Assembly: GCA_029263455.1 (NCBI GenBank)
Contig: JAJCXM010000035.1
Span: 161,384-225,383 of the forward strand
Reading direction: 5' to 3'
Source: Holophagae bacterium
GTDB taxonomy: Bacteria > Acidobacteriota > Holophagae > Acanthopleuribacterales > Acanthopleuribacteraceae
Length of the DNA: 64,000 nt
Shown in pieces: positions 33,503 to 43,380 of the stretch. The position numbers were made by a program, and so were the translations under genes. Below the pieces are notes generated by a model, which worked only from the letters and a program-made list of their open reading frames with translations, was not told the DNA's origin and ran no database searches. How positions within the stretch are numbered: position 1 is the stretch's first letter; each line of letters starts with the position of its first letter.

Positions 33503-35634
33503 CCCTTCACTCCCATTGCATCAATGATTTGTAGTACCTCTTTCGCGGCAACCGGGATTTTTGTTCCCGGACCAAATATAGCTTTAACGCCCGCATCCTT
33601 TAAACTTTGATAATCCTGGCTCGGTATCACGCCTCCGCATACCACCACCACATCATCGGCGCCTTGACGTGCCAATTCGTCAATCAACTGTGGCACTAAA
33701 GTCTTATGGCCACCCGCTTGGGTCGAAACTCCAACCAAGTGACAGTCACAATCGATCGCTTGCTTGGCGGCTTCAGCCGGGGTTTGAAATAAGGGGCCTA
33801 CATCTACATCAAAGCCCAAATCGGCGAAGGCGGTGGCGATCACCTTTGCGCCACGATCGTGGCCATCCTGGCCCATCTTCACCACCAGAATTCGGGGTTG
33901 ACGACCATGATTTAGCGCAAATTGCCTGACCTCTTTATTTAGCATTTCCCAATCCTCGTTCTCTTCGAAACCTGTCTGGTAAACGCCTGATACCGCCTGG
34001 TATTGAGCCGTATGACGTCCATAAACACGCTCAAGCGCGGCTGACACCTCACCCACGGTAGCGCGAGCGCGAATGGCGTCGATCGCAACGGCCAATAGAT
34101 TCGCCTGAGGATCGTTGGCGGCGCGTTCAAGTTCCTTCACTGCAAGATCGACTTGACCTTGGTCTCGTGACGCCTTCACGTCGTTTAGCCGCTCGATTTG
34201 CTTACGCCGAACCTCACTGTTGTCAATATCCAATACATCCACTTCGACATCATCAGGAGCTAGATACTTATTAACGCCAACAATGACATCTTCACCCCGA
34301 TCAATGCGCGACTGTTTGCGGGCGGCAGATTCTTCGATCATACGTTGAGGTACACCTCGCTCAATGGCGCGCGCCATACCGCCTAAACCTTCAATTTCCT
34401 GCATAATTTCACGGGTTCGCTGGGCTAGATCATGGGTCAGTGACTCCATGAAATAGCTACCAGCCCATGGGTCGACGGTATCGGTTAAGTGCGCTTCTTC
34501 GGCCAAAATTATTTGGGTATTACGCGCAATGCGAGCCGAAAAATCAGTGGGTAACCCAACGGCCTCGTCCAGTGCATTGGTATGTAAAGACTGGGTGCCT
34601 CCAAACACAGCCGACATGGCTTCTATGGTTGTTCGAACGATGTTGTTATACGGGTCTTGGGCCGTGAGGCTCCAGCCTGATGTCTGGCAATGGGTACGCA
34701 ACATACTCGACGAAACTTTTTCGGGCTTAAAAGGAGCCAACACTTCGGTCCACAACCGACGTGCGGCACGTAACTTAGCTATTTCCATATAGAAATTCAT
34801 GCCGATGCCAAAAAAGAAGGAAAGACGCGGTGCAAACTCATCAATTTTCAGTCCCTTTGCAATTGCCGCACGCACGTACTCCAAGCCATCAGCTAGTGTG
34901 AAAGCTAACTCGAGGGCCGCATGTCCTCCAGCCTCTTGAATGTGATAGCCGCTAATTGAAATGGAATTGAATTTAGGCATGTACTGAGCTGTATAGGCGA
35001 CAATATCGGCCGCTATTCGCATAGACGGTGACGGCGGATAAATATAGGTGTTGCGCACCATGAACTCTTTCAAAATATCGTTCTGAATCGTGCCTTGCAG
35101 TTTCTCCTTCGGGACGCCCTGCTCCTCGGCAGCTACGATATAGGCCGCCAAAATCGGTAGGACGGCCCCGTTCATCGTCATAGAAACACTCATCTCACCC
35201 AAATCAATGCCATCAAACAATATATTCATGTCTGCAATCGAGTCGACGGCCACGCCTGCTTTACCTACATCGCCAACGACTCGCGGGTGATCCGAGTCAT
35301 AACCTCGATGTGTTGCCAAATCAAAGGCGACAGACAGGCCTTTTTGTCCTGCTTTCAAGTTTCTCCGGTAAAAGGCGTTCGACTCTTCAGCCGTCGAAAA
35401 TCCAGCATATTGGCGAATCGTCCAGGGCCGGCCGGTATACATCGTTGCTCTTGGCCCACGAACAAAAGGTGGCATGCCTGGCAATGACTCTTGGTATCCG
35501 CGTTCATCAAGGTCGGATGCCGAATAAAGCGGCTTGATGCCAATACCCTCGTCACTCACGCGCGTCTTTTCTGACTCGGACTTGCCTCGCCATTCTTTGT
35601 GCGCCAATTGCCGCCAGTGATCAATTTCGGTCAT
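33499..35634 (-). CDS. scpA: Methylmalonyl-CoA mutase
   Basis: This adenosylcobalamin enzyme converts (R)-methylmalonyl-CoA to succinyl-CoA, in propionate and branched-chain degradation. The single polypeptide (711 aa) holds both the catalytic TIM barrel (about 30-540), with [20 protein letters not shown] and [16 protein letters not shown], and the C-terminal B12-binding domain (about 575-705), with [18 protein letters not shown] carrying the DxHxxG cobalt-binding His. This is the E. coli/human type. The ATG at 35634 was chosen for its GAGGAG with 6 nt spacing, over an earlier GTG/ATG inside the ribosome-site region. It is 85 bp behind hemG and overlaps meaB by 4 bp. Confidence 0.95.
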   Translation of the reverse strand: MTEIDHWRQLAHKEWRGKSESEKTRVSDEGIGIKPLYSASDLDERGYQESLPGMPPFVRGPRATMYTGRPWTIRQYAGFSTAEESNAFYRRNLKAGQKGLSVAFDLATHRGYDSDHPRVVGDVGKAGVAVDSIADMNILFDGIDLGEMSVSMTMNGAVLPILAAYIVAAEEQGVPKEKLQGTIQNDILKEFMVRNTYIYPPSPSMRIAADIVAYTAQYMPKFNSISISGYHIQEAGGHAALELAFTLADGLEYVRAAIAKGLKIDEFAPRLSFFFGIGMNFYMEIAKLRAARRLWTEVLAPFKPEKVSSSMLRTHCQTSGWSLTAQDPYNNIVRTTIEAMSAVFGGTQSLHTNALDEAVGLPTDFSARIARNTQIILAEEAHLTDTVDPWAGSYFMESLTHDLAQRTREIMQEIEGLGGMARAIERGVPQRMIEESAARKQSRIDRGEDVIVGVNKYLAPDDVEVDVLDIDNSEVRRKQIERLNDVKASRDQGQVDLAVKELERAANDPQANLLAVAIDAIRARATVGEVSAALERVYGRHTAQYQAVSGVYQTGFEENEDWEMLNKEVRQFALNHGRQPRILVVKMGQDGHDRGAKVIATAFADLGFDVDVGPLFQTPAEAAKQAIDCDCHLVGVSTQAGGHKTLVPQLIDELARQGADDVVVVCGGVIPSQDYQSLKDAGVKAIFGPGTKIPVAAKEVLQIIDAMGVKG

Positions 35635-35719
35635 GTCCGGCTCCTCTACGTTCATCACTCCATTCTAACGTGATTCAAGCTCGGCGACGTACCCACAGCG
35701 GGCCTGATTTACCGAAGTG

Positions 35720-37090
35720 TTAACTAATTGACGAATGTTTAAGGTATTCATGGACTCTTTCAGACGTCACATGTGCCGCTTTCACACAGTCGGCTACCGA
35801 AATCCCATCCTTGTAATTGGACCTAAAAAACAAACCCGGAATCGCCTCTTCGGTCTCTGCCAAAAGCTTCATCCGCTCCATGTGTCCTAGATCGTACTGG
35901 GGAATAGCCGCCTTCCACGACGTCACCGAATGAAAGACCGGACTACTGCGGACACCAAGCAAAGACCTTAGTTCACTAAGCACCAAGCCCACCATTTCAG
36001 ACTCTGTTTTGCCGGTAAGTGCTGGTTGACGGACGCCGCCCACGAAGCTTGTCAGCAATACATGCCCGTCAGGGGCTCGGCCTGCAAATAGGTTACTAGA
36101 AAAGATACAACCTAATATCAAGCGCTGTTCAACTTCAGGAACTAAGAAGCCAAACCCGTTGAGTGGATGAGTCACGTCACTTTGCTTGAACCCCAAAGCA
36201 ACAGAAGTTACCGGCGGGTAGTGTATCTCCTTGAGTGAACGCGAGGCCGTTACATCTAGCCTATGCAGTAACGTCGCACAGGCTTGGGCGGGAATACACA
36301 AAGCCACACTGCGTGCTTTCAACTCGTCGAGGCCAACCGTGTTAACCAAGAACGTATCTCCGGCTACGGCGACTGATGAAACTCGGTCTTCTACTATGGA
36401 TTCACCTAGGGCAGTAGCAAGCGCTTTCGGTAAATGAGACATACCTTGGCGGAAACTCACCAAACGCGCTCTGTCTTTCGCCACATCGGTAGATTTCCTC
36501 CGTGCTCGAGCGCCCCTAATCGCGCCGACAAAAAGACTGCCATATTCACGCTCTAACCCATGTAGACGAGGAAAACCTGCCTCGACACTTAAATGATTCG
36601 GGTGGCCCGCGTACACACCCGCAACAAACGGATTGATGGCGTAATCCAGAAATTCGGACCCCAGTCTTCGAGTCACAAAATCGCCCAAGGACTCCCCACC
36701 GGGGCCCCGAGCCTTGAAGGGTTCAACCATGATGCGTAATTTCGCGCTTAAACTAAAAAGAGACGAACTCAAAAAGGCTAACGGCGACATGGGAAGCGCA
36801 ACCAATTTTTCGTTTTTAACGATGAACCGATTCTTCGCGTTTTGGGAGGGATAAATGCGATCCGACTCGATACCCAAATCTTCGACCAATTGGGTCAACT
36901 CACGGCACGACTCCATGGTGCTATTGGGTCCGCGTTCCACCAAGAAACCCGATTCATTTAAGGTTTGAATGACGCCGCCGGGCGGTTGCGGATCGATACA
37001 CATCACTTCCAGCCCGGAACGCTTCAGCCGATAGGCAAGACTCAGCCCAGAAATTCCAGCACCTACAACGACCGTATCCCAAACTTTCAA
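35720..37090 (-). CDS. hemG: Protoporphyrinogen oxidase (oxygen-dependent, HemY type)
   Basis: This FAD enzyme oxidises protoporphyrinogen IX or coproporphyrinogen in late haem synthesis. The protein (456 aa) begins with a Rossmann FAD site (VVVGAGISGLSLAYRL), followed by GGVIQT and GFLVERGPNS, which are typical of PPO. The middle contains FVAGVYAGHPNHLSVEAGFP, and the C-terminus has GLFFRSNYKDGISVADC. The naming hemG/hemY varies; the family is the oxygen-dependent one. I chose a TTG start at 37090 (KVWDTVVVGAG) with GGAGG 8 nt upstream, because the longer frame lacks a ribosome site. It is separate from hemB in this window. Confidence 0.9.
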   Translation of the reverse strand: MKVWDTVVVGAGISGLSLAYRLKRSGLEVMCIDPQPPGGVIQTLNESGFLVERGPNSTMESCRELTQLVEDLGIESDRIYPSQNAKNRFIVKNEKLVALPMSPLAFLSSSLFSLSAKLRIMVEPFKARGPGGESLGDFVTRRLGSEFLDYAINPFVAGVYAGHPNHLSVEAGFPRLHGLEREYGSLFVGAIRGARARRKSTDVAKDRARLVSFRQGMSHLPKALATALGESIVEDRVSSVAVAGDTFLVNTVGLDELKARSVALCIPAQACATLLHRLDVTASRSLKEIHYPPVTSVALGFKQSDVTHPLNGFGFLVPEVEQRLILGCIFSSNLFAGRAPDGHVLLTSFVGGVRQPALTGKTESEMVGLVLSELRSLLGVRSSPVFHSVTSWKAAIPQYDLGHMERMKLLAETEEAIPGLFFRSNYKDGISVADCVKAAHVTSERVHEYLKHSSIS

Positions 37091-37219
37091 GCGTTTCGCC
37101 TCCAAAGAGTACAATTATCAATGCTCGCCTAAGGCATTGCAATCACTGAACCTCGTTTAGGCATTTACTTGAACGATAAACACGCTTAGGTGATGATAAA
37201 CGACTGATTGGAGTTAGAT

Positions 37220-38371
37220 TTGAGCAACATTCCGGTGATCCAGGTCGCGCAAGCGCGGTCATTCTTGATTCGTCACTTACTGCTAGATCGTTTTCAACGA
37301 AAAACAGGGATTGCGGCGGCCAGTGACGTATTGAATAAGTTACGTTGCATCCAAATTGATCCCTTAGATCCCATGGGCAGTAACCCCGATCTTGTCTTGA
37401 GTGCACGGGTGAATCGTTTAACTCGATCCGAATGGACAAATCTATGTGGCGAACACGCGTTCGAACACTATTCCAAAGAGCGATGTTTGATACCTGCATC
37501 CACTTTTCCCCAATACCGCGATAATCATATTCACACACGTTGGTGGCGGCACCGGGAACGGCAGGCAAAGCTCGGCTCAACGGTCATTGAGGCCGTCTTT
37601 CAGGAAATCGTGGAACGGGGACCTATCCGAGCACAGGACCTAAAATCCCACGGTGAAACTAACCCGATCGATTGGAGCGGCTGGAAGGGAACCAAGCGCA
37701 TTACCGTTCTTGCTGTTGAGTATTTATGGATTATGAGCCGAATCGTTGTGGGTAAACGTGGCAAACGCGACAAATATTTTGATATCCCCAGTCGAGCCAT
37801 GCCGGACTCGCACCATTTACCCTCACAAGAGTACCTCAGTTGGGCAGTCAGCGACCGCGTACAGGCGGCTGGCTTACTTGCTGAATTGGCCGGGCCGACT
37901 TGGTCCACCATCGACAAATTAAGAAAATCCACCCTCATTGACCAGCTCATCGAGAGCAAACAGTTGCAGCGCATCAAGATTGAGGGCGACCATCGAACCT
38001 ATTTGGCACCAGCCGACGCTGACTTCAACCCTCTATTGACCTGTGACGATCACATGCGCATATTGGCGCCACTCGACGCCTTGTTATGGGACCGTCGCCT
38101 TGTTGAGATCTTGTTTGCGTTTGATTACGTATGGGAAGTCTATAAACCTCCAGCCAAGAGGCGCTGGGGCTGGTACGTTCAGCCCTTGCTCCACCGCGGC
38201 AAAATGGTGGGCCGTCTAGAGGGCAAAGTCCAAAATCGCCAACTTGTCATCGAAAACCTTTGGGTTGAAGGTGAGAAGTTTGACGACAACGCATTCGAAC
38301 AAACGCTACTTCGACATAGTCAGTTTTGTGATTGCGATTCTTTTGTCGTCAAGAACAGGATAAAAGTTTGA
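37220..38371 (+). CDS. YcaQ/AlkX-type HTH DNA glycosylase
   Basis: The protein (383 aa) belongs to the winged-helix DNA glycosylases that unhook interstrand crosslinks (E. coli YcaQ, now AlkX). The diagnostic QxD catalytic motif is seen as CIQIDPLDP (about residues 48-56), in the same place as in YcaQ. The conserved LTCDDHMRILAPLDALLWDR and the RRWGWYVQPL near the C-terminus also fit. The start is TTG at 37220 with GGAG 6 nt upstream, divergent from hemG. A second repair enzyme of the AlkD group is at 59150. The substrate is inferred. Confidence 0.88.
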   Translation: MSNIPVIQVAQARSFLIRHLLLDRFQRKTGIAAASDVLNKLRCIQIDPLDPMGSNPDLVLSARVNRLTRSEWTNLCGEHAFEHYSKERCLIPASTFPQYRDNHIHTRWWRHRERQAKLGSTVIEAVFQEIVERGPIRAQDLKSHGETNPIDWSGWKGTKRITVLAVEYLWIMSRIVVGKRGKRDKYFDIPSRAMPDSHHLPSQEYLSWAVSDRVQAAGLLAELAGPTWSTIDKLRKSTLIDQLIESKQLQRIKIEGDHRTYLAPADADFNPLLTCDDHMRILAPLDALLWDRRLVEILFAFDYVWEVYKPPAKRRWGWYVQPLLHRGKMVGRLEGKVQNRQLVIENLWVEGEKFDDNAFEQTLLRHSQFCDCDSFVVKNRIKV

Positions 38372-38423
38372 TGTGTTGTCTCATCGAAACAGTCTCGACA
38401 GGCATCAACTAAGCTCACATTGA

Positions 38424-38432
38424 TGCTAGAAT
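38424..38432 (+). promoter_or_regulatory. Extended -10 box directing a leaderless transcript
   Basis: TGcTAGAAT ends 6 bp before the ATG of the aldo/keto reductase at 38439. Normal spacing would place the first transcribed base at the ATG itself, so the mRNA would have no leader. This agrees with the absence of any Shine-Dalgarno sequence. Confidence 0.45.
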
Positions 38433-38438
38433 TTTGCT

Positions 38439-39308
38439 ATGCCGCCCCCTAACACCACAAACCAATATCCGGCGCGTTCTCCTGAGTTCATCTACGGCAC
38501 AGCCTGGAAAGAGGACCGCACTGAGAGACTGGTAAGCCAAGCAATAAAGGCCGGGTTCCGGGCGATTGATACCGCAAATCAACGTCGCCATTATTTCGAA
38601 GAGGGTGTTGGCGTGGCTTTAAAGAAAGCTTACGATCAAGGGTTTGTCGTTCGCGAAGACCTATTTCTACAATCTAAATTCACCTATCAACAAGGCCAAG
38701 ACCACCGGTTGCCGTATGATGCCAAGGCCGATGTCGAGACCCAAGTTAGTCAATCTTTTGCCAGTAGTCTCAAGCACTTGAACACCGACTATTTGGACGC
38801 CTATTTGCTACACGGCCCGATGCTTCGATTTGGATTACACGATGCCGACCTCAAGGTTTGGAAGAGCATGGAACAGCTCGTAGATGAAGGGATGGTCAGG
38901 GAAATTGGCGTTTCAAACGTGAGCGCTGAGCAACTCACCAGCCTATGTTCAAAGGCCCGCATCAAGCCTAGTTATGTGCAGAACCGTTGTTTTGCAAGTA
39001 CGCGCTGGGACGAAGGGGTACGCGACATATGCCGCCAAAACCACATCCGTTATCAAGGATTCTCGTTATTGACAGCAAACATACGAGAGCTCAGCGGACC
39101 AACCGTTGTGGATATTGCGAAGCGAATGCGCGTGACCCAAGCCCAACTCGTCTTCGCATTTGCGCAACAGTTGGGCATGATCCCGCTAACAGGCACCAGC
39201 CAGCCGAAACACATGTCTGAAGACCTAGCGAGCGCGAATTTCATCGTCAATGAGGCCGACATGCTGCGCATTAAATCGATTGGCTGCAGGAATGGCGGCC
39301 TTCACTGA
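38439..39308 (+). CDS. Aldo/keto reductase
   Basis: This 289-residue NADPH-dependent oxidoreductase has the (beta/alpha)8 barrel of the AKR family. The catalytic tetrad is visible: Asp in AIDTANQRRHYFEEG with its Tyr, Lys in LQSKFTY, and His in YLLHGP. The cofactor-side segment GVSNVSAEQL and GTSQPKHMSEDLASA follow. The substrate is unknown. There is no Shine-Dalgarno sequence and the -10 box ends only 6 bp before the ATG, so translation is probably leaderless. It stands between the YcaQ-type gene and the DUF1579-like pair. Confidence 0.88.
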   Translation: MPPPNTTNQYPARSPEFIYGTAWKEDRTERLVSQAIKAGFRAIDTANQRRHYFEEGVGVALKKAYDQGFVVREDLFLQSKFTYQQGQDHRLPYDAKADVETQVSQSFASSLKHLNTDYLDAYLLHGPMLRFGLHDADLKVWKSMEQLVDEGMVREIGVSNVSAEQLTSLCSKARIKPSYVQNRCFASTRWDEGVRDICRQNHIRYQGFSLLTANIRELSGPTVVDIAKRMRVTQAQLVFAFAQQLGMIPLTGTSQPKHMSEDLASANFIVNEADMLRIKSIGCRNGGLH

Positions 39309-39395
39309 CAACTTTCAGGTGAAGCCACCCGTTTTCAAAACTTTTGTCGTCAGCCACGTAAGCAGTACACAAAGTAATCTGCAAAAGGAGTCTTT

Positions 39396-39884
39396 ATGAA
39401 ATCGTTCGCTTTATTAGGTTTTTGTGCATGCATGGCGTTTGCCCAGACGCCACCACCGTGCGATGAGGAACACAAAGGTCAATTCGATTTTTGGGTGGGC
39501 GAATGGGAAGTTTTTGATCCAACCGGACAAAAAGTTGGCGAGAACGTGATCGAACGCAGATATGACGGCTGCGTTTTGCAAGAAAACTGGACCAGTGCCA
39601 GCTCGAACGGTTCAAGTTTTAACTTCTTCAACCCGCAGAAGAAATTATGGGAGCAGTTTTGGGTATACCAAAATGGCACGACACTTCAACTCGAAGGCGG
39701 GCTCCACGACGGTTCCATGGTGATGAAAGGCAATACCAATGGTAGAGACGGCAAACCCGTTTTGAATCGCATCACTTGGACACCCAACGAAGACGGCTCT
39801 GTTCGCCAACATTGGGAGTTCAGCAAAGATGAAGGCAAATCGTTTGCAACTGCGTTTGACGGACTCTACAAAAAGAAAGCCTAG
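39396..39884 (+). CDS. Exported DUF1579-like protein, copy 1
   Basis: The protein (162 aa) has a signal peptide (MKSFALLGFCACMAFAQ) and a lipocalin/DUF1579-like beta-barrel. The opening of the mature part, CDEEHKGQFDFWVGEWEVFD, and the regularly spaced strands that follow are typical. The two cysteines (Cys at the start of the mature part and in DGCVLQEN) may form a disulphide. A close copy follows at 40095. The ligand is unknown. The start has AAAAGGAG 6 nt upstream. Confidence 0.75.
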   Translation: MKSFALLGFCACMAFAQTPPPCDEEHKGQFDFWVGEWEVFDPTGQKVGENVIERRYDGCVLQENWTSASSNGSSFNFFNPQKKLWEQFWVYQNGTTLQLEGGLHDGSMVMKGNTNGRDGKPVLNRITWTPNEDGSVRQHWEFSKDEGKSFATAFDGLYKKKA

Positions 39885-39907
39885 CTAACCCAAATTCGGC
39901 TTCAATA

Positions 39908-39940
39908 GAGTCCGCTCTCGTTGTTCAAGAGAGCGGGCTC
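39908..39940 (+). terminator. Stem-loop after DUF1579 copy 1
   Basis: A 12-bp stem (GAGTCCGCTCTC with GAGAGCGGGCTC, one G-T pair) encloses a 9-nt loop, 23 bp beyond the stop codon. The tail is TTGGC, not a T run, so it may be a weak terminator, an mRNA 3' end stabiliser, or a barrier between the two copies. Confidence 0.5.
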
Positions 39941-40094
39941 TTGGCACAGCACAATAGTAAGTCGCATATTCACGCTTTGGCTGCACAAATAGGTGGTTTT
40001 ACTGATAATACGGGAATTTGAGTCCGTTTCTTGACTAATTTTTGCCAACTCCCCGGTAAGCTAGACCCAAATGAACGCCTTACAAGGAGTCACT

Positions 40095-40589
40095 ATGAAA
40101 ACGCTGGCGCTAATGGGCATTTGCGCTTGCATGACATTGGCTCAAACCTCGCCTAGTTGTGATGAAGAGCACAAAGGCCAATTCGATTTTTGGATTGGTC
40201 ACTGGGAAGTCTTTGATCACACCGGAAAAAAAGTGGGTGAGAATGTCATTGAAAGCAGGTTCGACGGTTGCGTTTTACAGGAAAATTGGACCAGCTCTGA
40301 TTCATTTTCAAATGGCACCAGTCTCAATTTTTTCAATCCGCAAAAAGAGAAGTGGGAACAATTTTGGGTCTATCATAACGGCACCACGCTGCATCTTGAA
40401 GGCGAGTTGAAAGGTGGATCCATGATCTTGAAGGGCGAAAGCATAGGCCCTGACGGCGTAGCCATCGTGAATCGTATTACTTGGACACCTAATGATGACG
40501 GATCCGTCCGTCAGCATGGTGAGTACAGTGTGGACAAAGGCAAAACCTTCTCAACTGGATATGATGGTCTATACAAGAAAAAGACTTAA
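40095..40589 (+). CDS. Exported DUF1579-like protein, copy 2
   Basis: The protein (164 aa) has the same layout as the gene at 39396: signal peptide (MKTLALMGICACMTLAQ), then CDEEHKGQFDFWIGHWEVFD, DGCVLQENWTSS, and NRITWTPNDDGSVRQH. The two are clearly products of a tandem duplication that has diverged; most differences are conservative. I chose ATG 40095, with AAGGAG 5 nt upstream, rather than one eight codons earlier. The stop codon is shared with the convergent AAA+ gene (TTAA). Confidence 0.78.
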   Translation: MKTLALMGICACMTLAQTSPSCDEEHKGQFDFWIGHWEVFDHTGKKVGENVIESRFDGCVLQENWTSSDSFSNGTSLNFFNPQKEKWEQFWVYHNGTTLHLEGELKGGSMILKGESIGPDGVAIVNRITWTPNDDGSVRQHGEYSVDKGKTFSTGYDGLYKKKT

Positions 40590-42064
40590 TGGGCAGGAAC
40601 CGTGCGCCCCGATGCCCAATTACGCAACCAGTCAATCCGTTCACGCATGACCACTGAAAGCGGACTCGTTTTTTTTAGTTCCTGCAAAATATCGGCTTGA
40701 GTCATTGGTCGTTGACTCGCTAACGCCACATAAAGCGCAGAGACAACGGCCTGCTCAATTTCCGAGCCTGAAAAGCCATCACAGTGCCTGGCCAGCAGAT
40801 CAGTATCAACCTCGTCAACATTCAACCGGCGCCGTGTCATTTGGATCTTGAATATCAAGGCCCGTGTTTCCAAATCCGGCAAATCGACAAAGAAAATTTC
40901 GTCGAAGCGTCCCTTACGCAACAGTTCGGGAGGTAGAGCGGTCACGTCGTTTGAGGTCGCTACTATAAATACGGGTTTCTTTTTCTCTGCCATCCAAGTG
41001 AGTAAGCTGCCCAAAATTCGCCTCGACACACCGTCGTCTCCATCGCCTGAAGCCAGTCCTTTTTCCATTTCATCAATCCACAAGACACATGGCGACATGG
41101 TTTCTGCGGCTGCTAAGGATTCTCGTAGGTTCTTTTCGGTTTCGCCCATGTACTTGTTGTAAAGGGCCGCAAAATCGAGCCGCAACAACGGAACCCCAAA
41201 GACACCTGCTACCGCCTTTGCGGCCAAACTCTTGCCACAACCTTGAACGCCTAACAGCAGCACGCCCTTTGGCGGCTCTAAACCATAAGCTTGAACGGTG
41301 CCTTGGAATATGCCTTTCCTTACCGCTAACCAATTCTTGAGTTGCTTTAACCCGCCAACATCTGAGAAAGCAGCGGTTTCGTATTCATAACTCAGCACGC
41401 CATTTTGACTGATCAATTCGTATTTGGCCTTCATCACCATCTTAATATCTGATTTAGTGATGGCACCATCGTCAAAGATCGCTTTTCGTGCGAGTCGTTC
41501 GGCGTCGCTTAGCGTTAGTCCTAATAAATTACGAGCTAATAATTGTACGGCCCTGCGATCAGCTACCACTTTACGGCCCGGATTAGATTGACACCATTCA
41601 TTGGCCACGCGCTTAAGAATGGTCATTAATTTTTTCTCATCAGGAATGGTCAGCTTGAACTTGGCCGAAAATGGTGCCAATTCACGTGGCAACTCAACCT
41701 CAGGACTCAAAAAAACCATATGATGTGCCACTTGCGGATAAGACTGCGCTATTTCGCGGATTAAGCGAACGTGGACTGGATCTTCTAAGTAGGGGTGGAA
41801 ATCCAATAGCAGAATAATGGACGGCGTGTCCGTAGAACGTATGTGCTTCAGCACTTCTAACGGCGTCATAGCCAATCTCTGTGGTAGGAAACCCTTCTCC
41901 GCGCGCTGTAAACCTTCAGTGATTGTCCACTTGAGAACTGGCTGTCGTGTCTCAGTCGACAAAGCCACAAACATGTCAATAATTCGACTTTCTTCGTGTG
42001 ATTCAACCAAGATGATCGCCGTTTGCGATTGCAGCATCATCCTCAAGTCATGTTGATCTAGCAT
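40586..42064 (-). CDS. Ycf46-like AAA+ ATPase
   Basis: The protein (492 aa) has the two-part layout of cyanobacterial and bacterial Ycf46 proteins: an N-terminal regulatory domain (about 1-230), starting with RMMLQSQTAIILVESHEE, and a C-terminal AAA+ module. The module has Walker A (LLGVQGCGKSLAAKAVAG, about 265-282), Walker B (VLWIDEMEKGL), sensor 1 (FIVATSND) and arginine finger region (RKGRFDEIFFVDLPD). A small lid domain follows. Ycf46 homologues are linked to carbon uptake in cyanobacteria; here the role is unknown. It lies 107 bp behind the gene at 42172. Confidence 0.85.
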   Translation of the reverse strand: MLDQHDLRMMLQSQTAIILVESHEESRIIDMFVALSTETRQPVLKWTITEGLQRAEKGFLPQRLAMTPLEVLKHIRSTDTPSIILLLDFHPYLEDPVHVRLIREIAQSYPQVAHHMVFLSPEVELPRELAPFSAKFKLTIPDEKKLMTILKRVANEWCQSNPGRKVVADRRAVQLLARNLLGLTLSDAERLARKAIFDDGAITKSDIKMVMKAKYELISQNGVLSYEYETAAFSDVGGLKQLKNWLAVRKGIFQGTVQAYGLEPPKGVLLLGVQGCGKSLAAKAVAGVFGVPLLRLDFAALYNKYMGETEKNLRESLAAAETMSPCVLWIDEMEKGLASGDGDDGVSRRILGSLLTWMAEKKKPVFIVATSNDVTALPPELLRKGRFDEIFFVDLPDLETRALIFKIQMTRRRLNVDEVDTDLLARHCDGFSGSEIEQAVVSALYVALASQRPMTQADILQELKKTSPLSVVMRERIDWLRNWASGRTVPAH

Positions 42065-42171
42065 GCTATGGTCCCGATTTCATAATATTAATTAACAGTC
42101 TAGCTCAATTGCCGCACGATGATCACGGCTTAACGCGAGCTGACACCGTAGAGTTCGACCTCAAACTCGCG

Positions 42172-43287
42172 CTATGATCTGGCCATTGGAATTTCAGGGA
42201 TATCCAATACCCCAAAGTCTTCAGGAATAAGGCGTGCGTTCCCACGTTCAACAAATTCAAGTGCTACCGCCAATACCGCTTCAGCAGCAGACAAGTCCTT
42301 CTCATCAGCTAAGTTTTGAAATCCATTGGCAATTTCAAAGAAGCGTAGAACCTGGTGCTGCTCATGATCATCAAAAGGATCCTCCGCAAACAAGTCCAAG
42401 ACATAACGTGTCTCGCCACTCATATCGACGACGCAACCGCATGCCACGCCCCGAATATGTTCATGAGCGATCCATTTGCTCTGGCTCCCCACCTGTACAT
42501 AAACGCCCTTGTCCTCAATTTGATGAATCTGACAACGGGTCACATGTAGTTTCTGTACTCGCGAGGGAGCAAACGGATCATCGACATGAACTTGCTCAAT
42601 TGGTTTAGCGATCTCGATGGTTTCGGAAACCCAGTTCAATGTCTCAAGCAAGTGTGGGTTCTTTTGGATAAGCGCTTCGCGCATGGCCGTCAACGCTCCC
42701 CTATCCGTATCAGACAAGGATTTATGCTTCAGAAAAAAATCCAAACTCTTCAGACTACATTGTTCGTCAACATGCGCTGTAACTTGCAGTAACTCATAAA
42801 CTTGGGTGATTTTCATGTTGGAATCAAGATGATCTACCACATGTTTGAGTACTGTCTTGGCAGCTCGCCCACGATCAAAGCGCTTAAGTTGCATCGCAAA
42901 AGACAATGTCTGTTTAAGCGAAAGGACTGCCCCATTAAGATGTTTGCTTGCCGTCTGCCATTGGAAAAACGCGCGCTCCAAATCATCTTTTTCGATTAGG
43001 CGTAGAATCAGCAATTCAGCCGCAGCAGACGCCTGATGGGGTTGTCCTACACGAACCGCCTGATCCCAAAAACGTTCCAGAAAATCCATACGTTCGGGAT
43101 ATGCGGTATGCGCCTGTTTCAACAATTCCAATGCTTGCTTCGCCTGACCCATCCTCAGCCGACGAGCGATATCCAGTGCGTATTGGTCAGGACCGGGAAC
43201 TTCCGTCCTACCCAAGCCCAATTTATTTAGTTTATCGCGCCAATCGAACAAAGGTCCCCATTCCCAAAGCAGCGCCAACTCACACAC
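42172..43287 (-). CDS. Protein of unknown function with helical repeats (371 aa)
   Basis: I do not recognise this protein. Residues 25-200 look like paired helices of TPR/SPL type (ARRLRMGQAKQALELLKQAHTAYP, then RAFFQWQTASKHLNGAVLSL). The C-terminal part (about 235-371) contains strands with a CGC pair and acidic loops (VDDPFAP, FAEDPFDDHEQ). No signal peptide or membrane segment is seen. The start is uncertain: GTG at 43287 is used; no good Shine-Dalgarno sequence is present. It could partner the AAA+ ATPase downstream, since both lie on one strand with a 107-bp gap. Confidence 0.5.
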   Translation of the reverse strand: MCELALLWEWGPLFDWRDKLNKLGLGRTEVPGPDQYALDIARRLRMGQAKQALELLKQAHTAYPERMDFLERFWDQAVRVGQPHQASAAAELLILRLIEKDDLERAFFQWQTASKHLNGAVLSLKQTLSFAMQLKRFDRGRAAKTVLKHVVDHLDSNMKITQVYELLQVTAHVDEQCSLKSLDFFLKHKSLSDTDRGALTAMREALIQKNPHLLETLNWVSETIEIAKPIEQVHVDDPFAPSRVQKLHVTRCQIHQIEDKGVYVQVGSQSKWIAHEHIRGVACGCVVDMSGETRYVLDLFAEDPFDDHEQHQVLRFFEIANGFQNLADEKDLSAAEAVLAVALEFVERGNARLIPEDFGVLDIPEIPMARS

Positions 43288-43380
43288 ATGATCAACGAGC
43301 TTATCATGGAGCCAATGACTTGGAAATCCTTGTCTAGGGACCTATTAGAACGATTCTATTACCTAGTTTGCGATTGCGCC

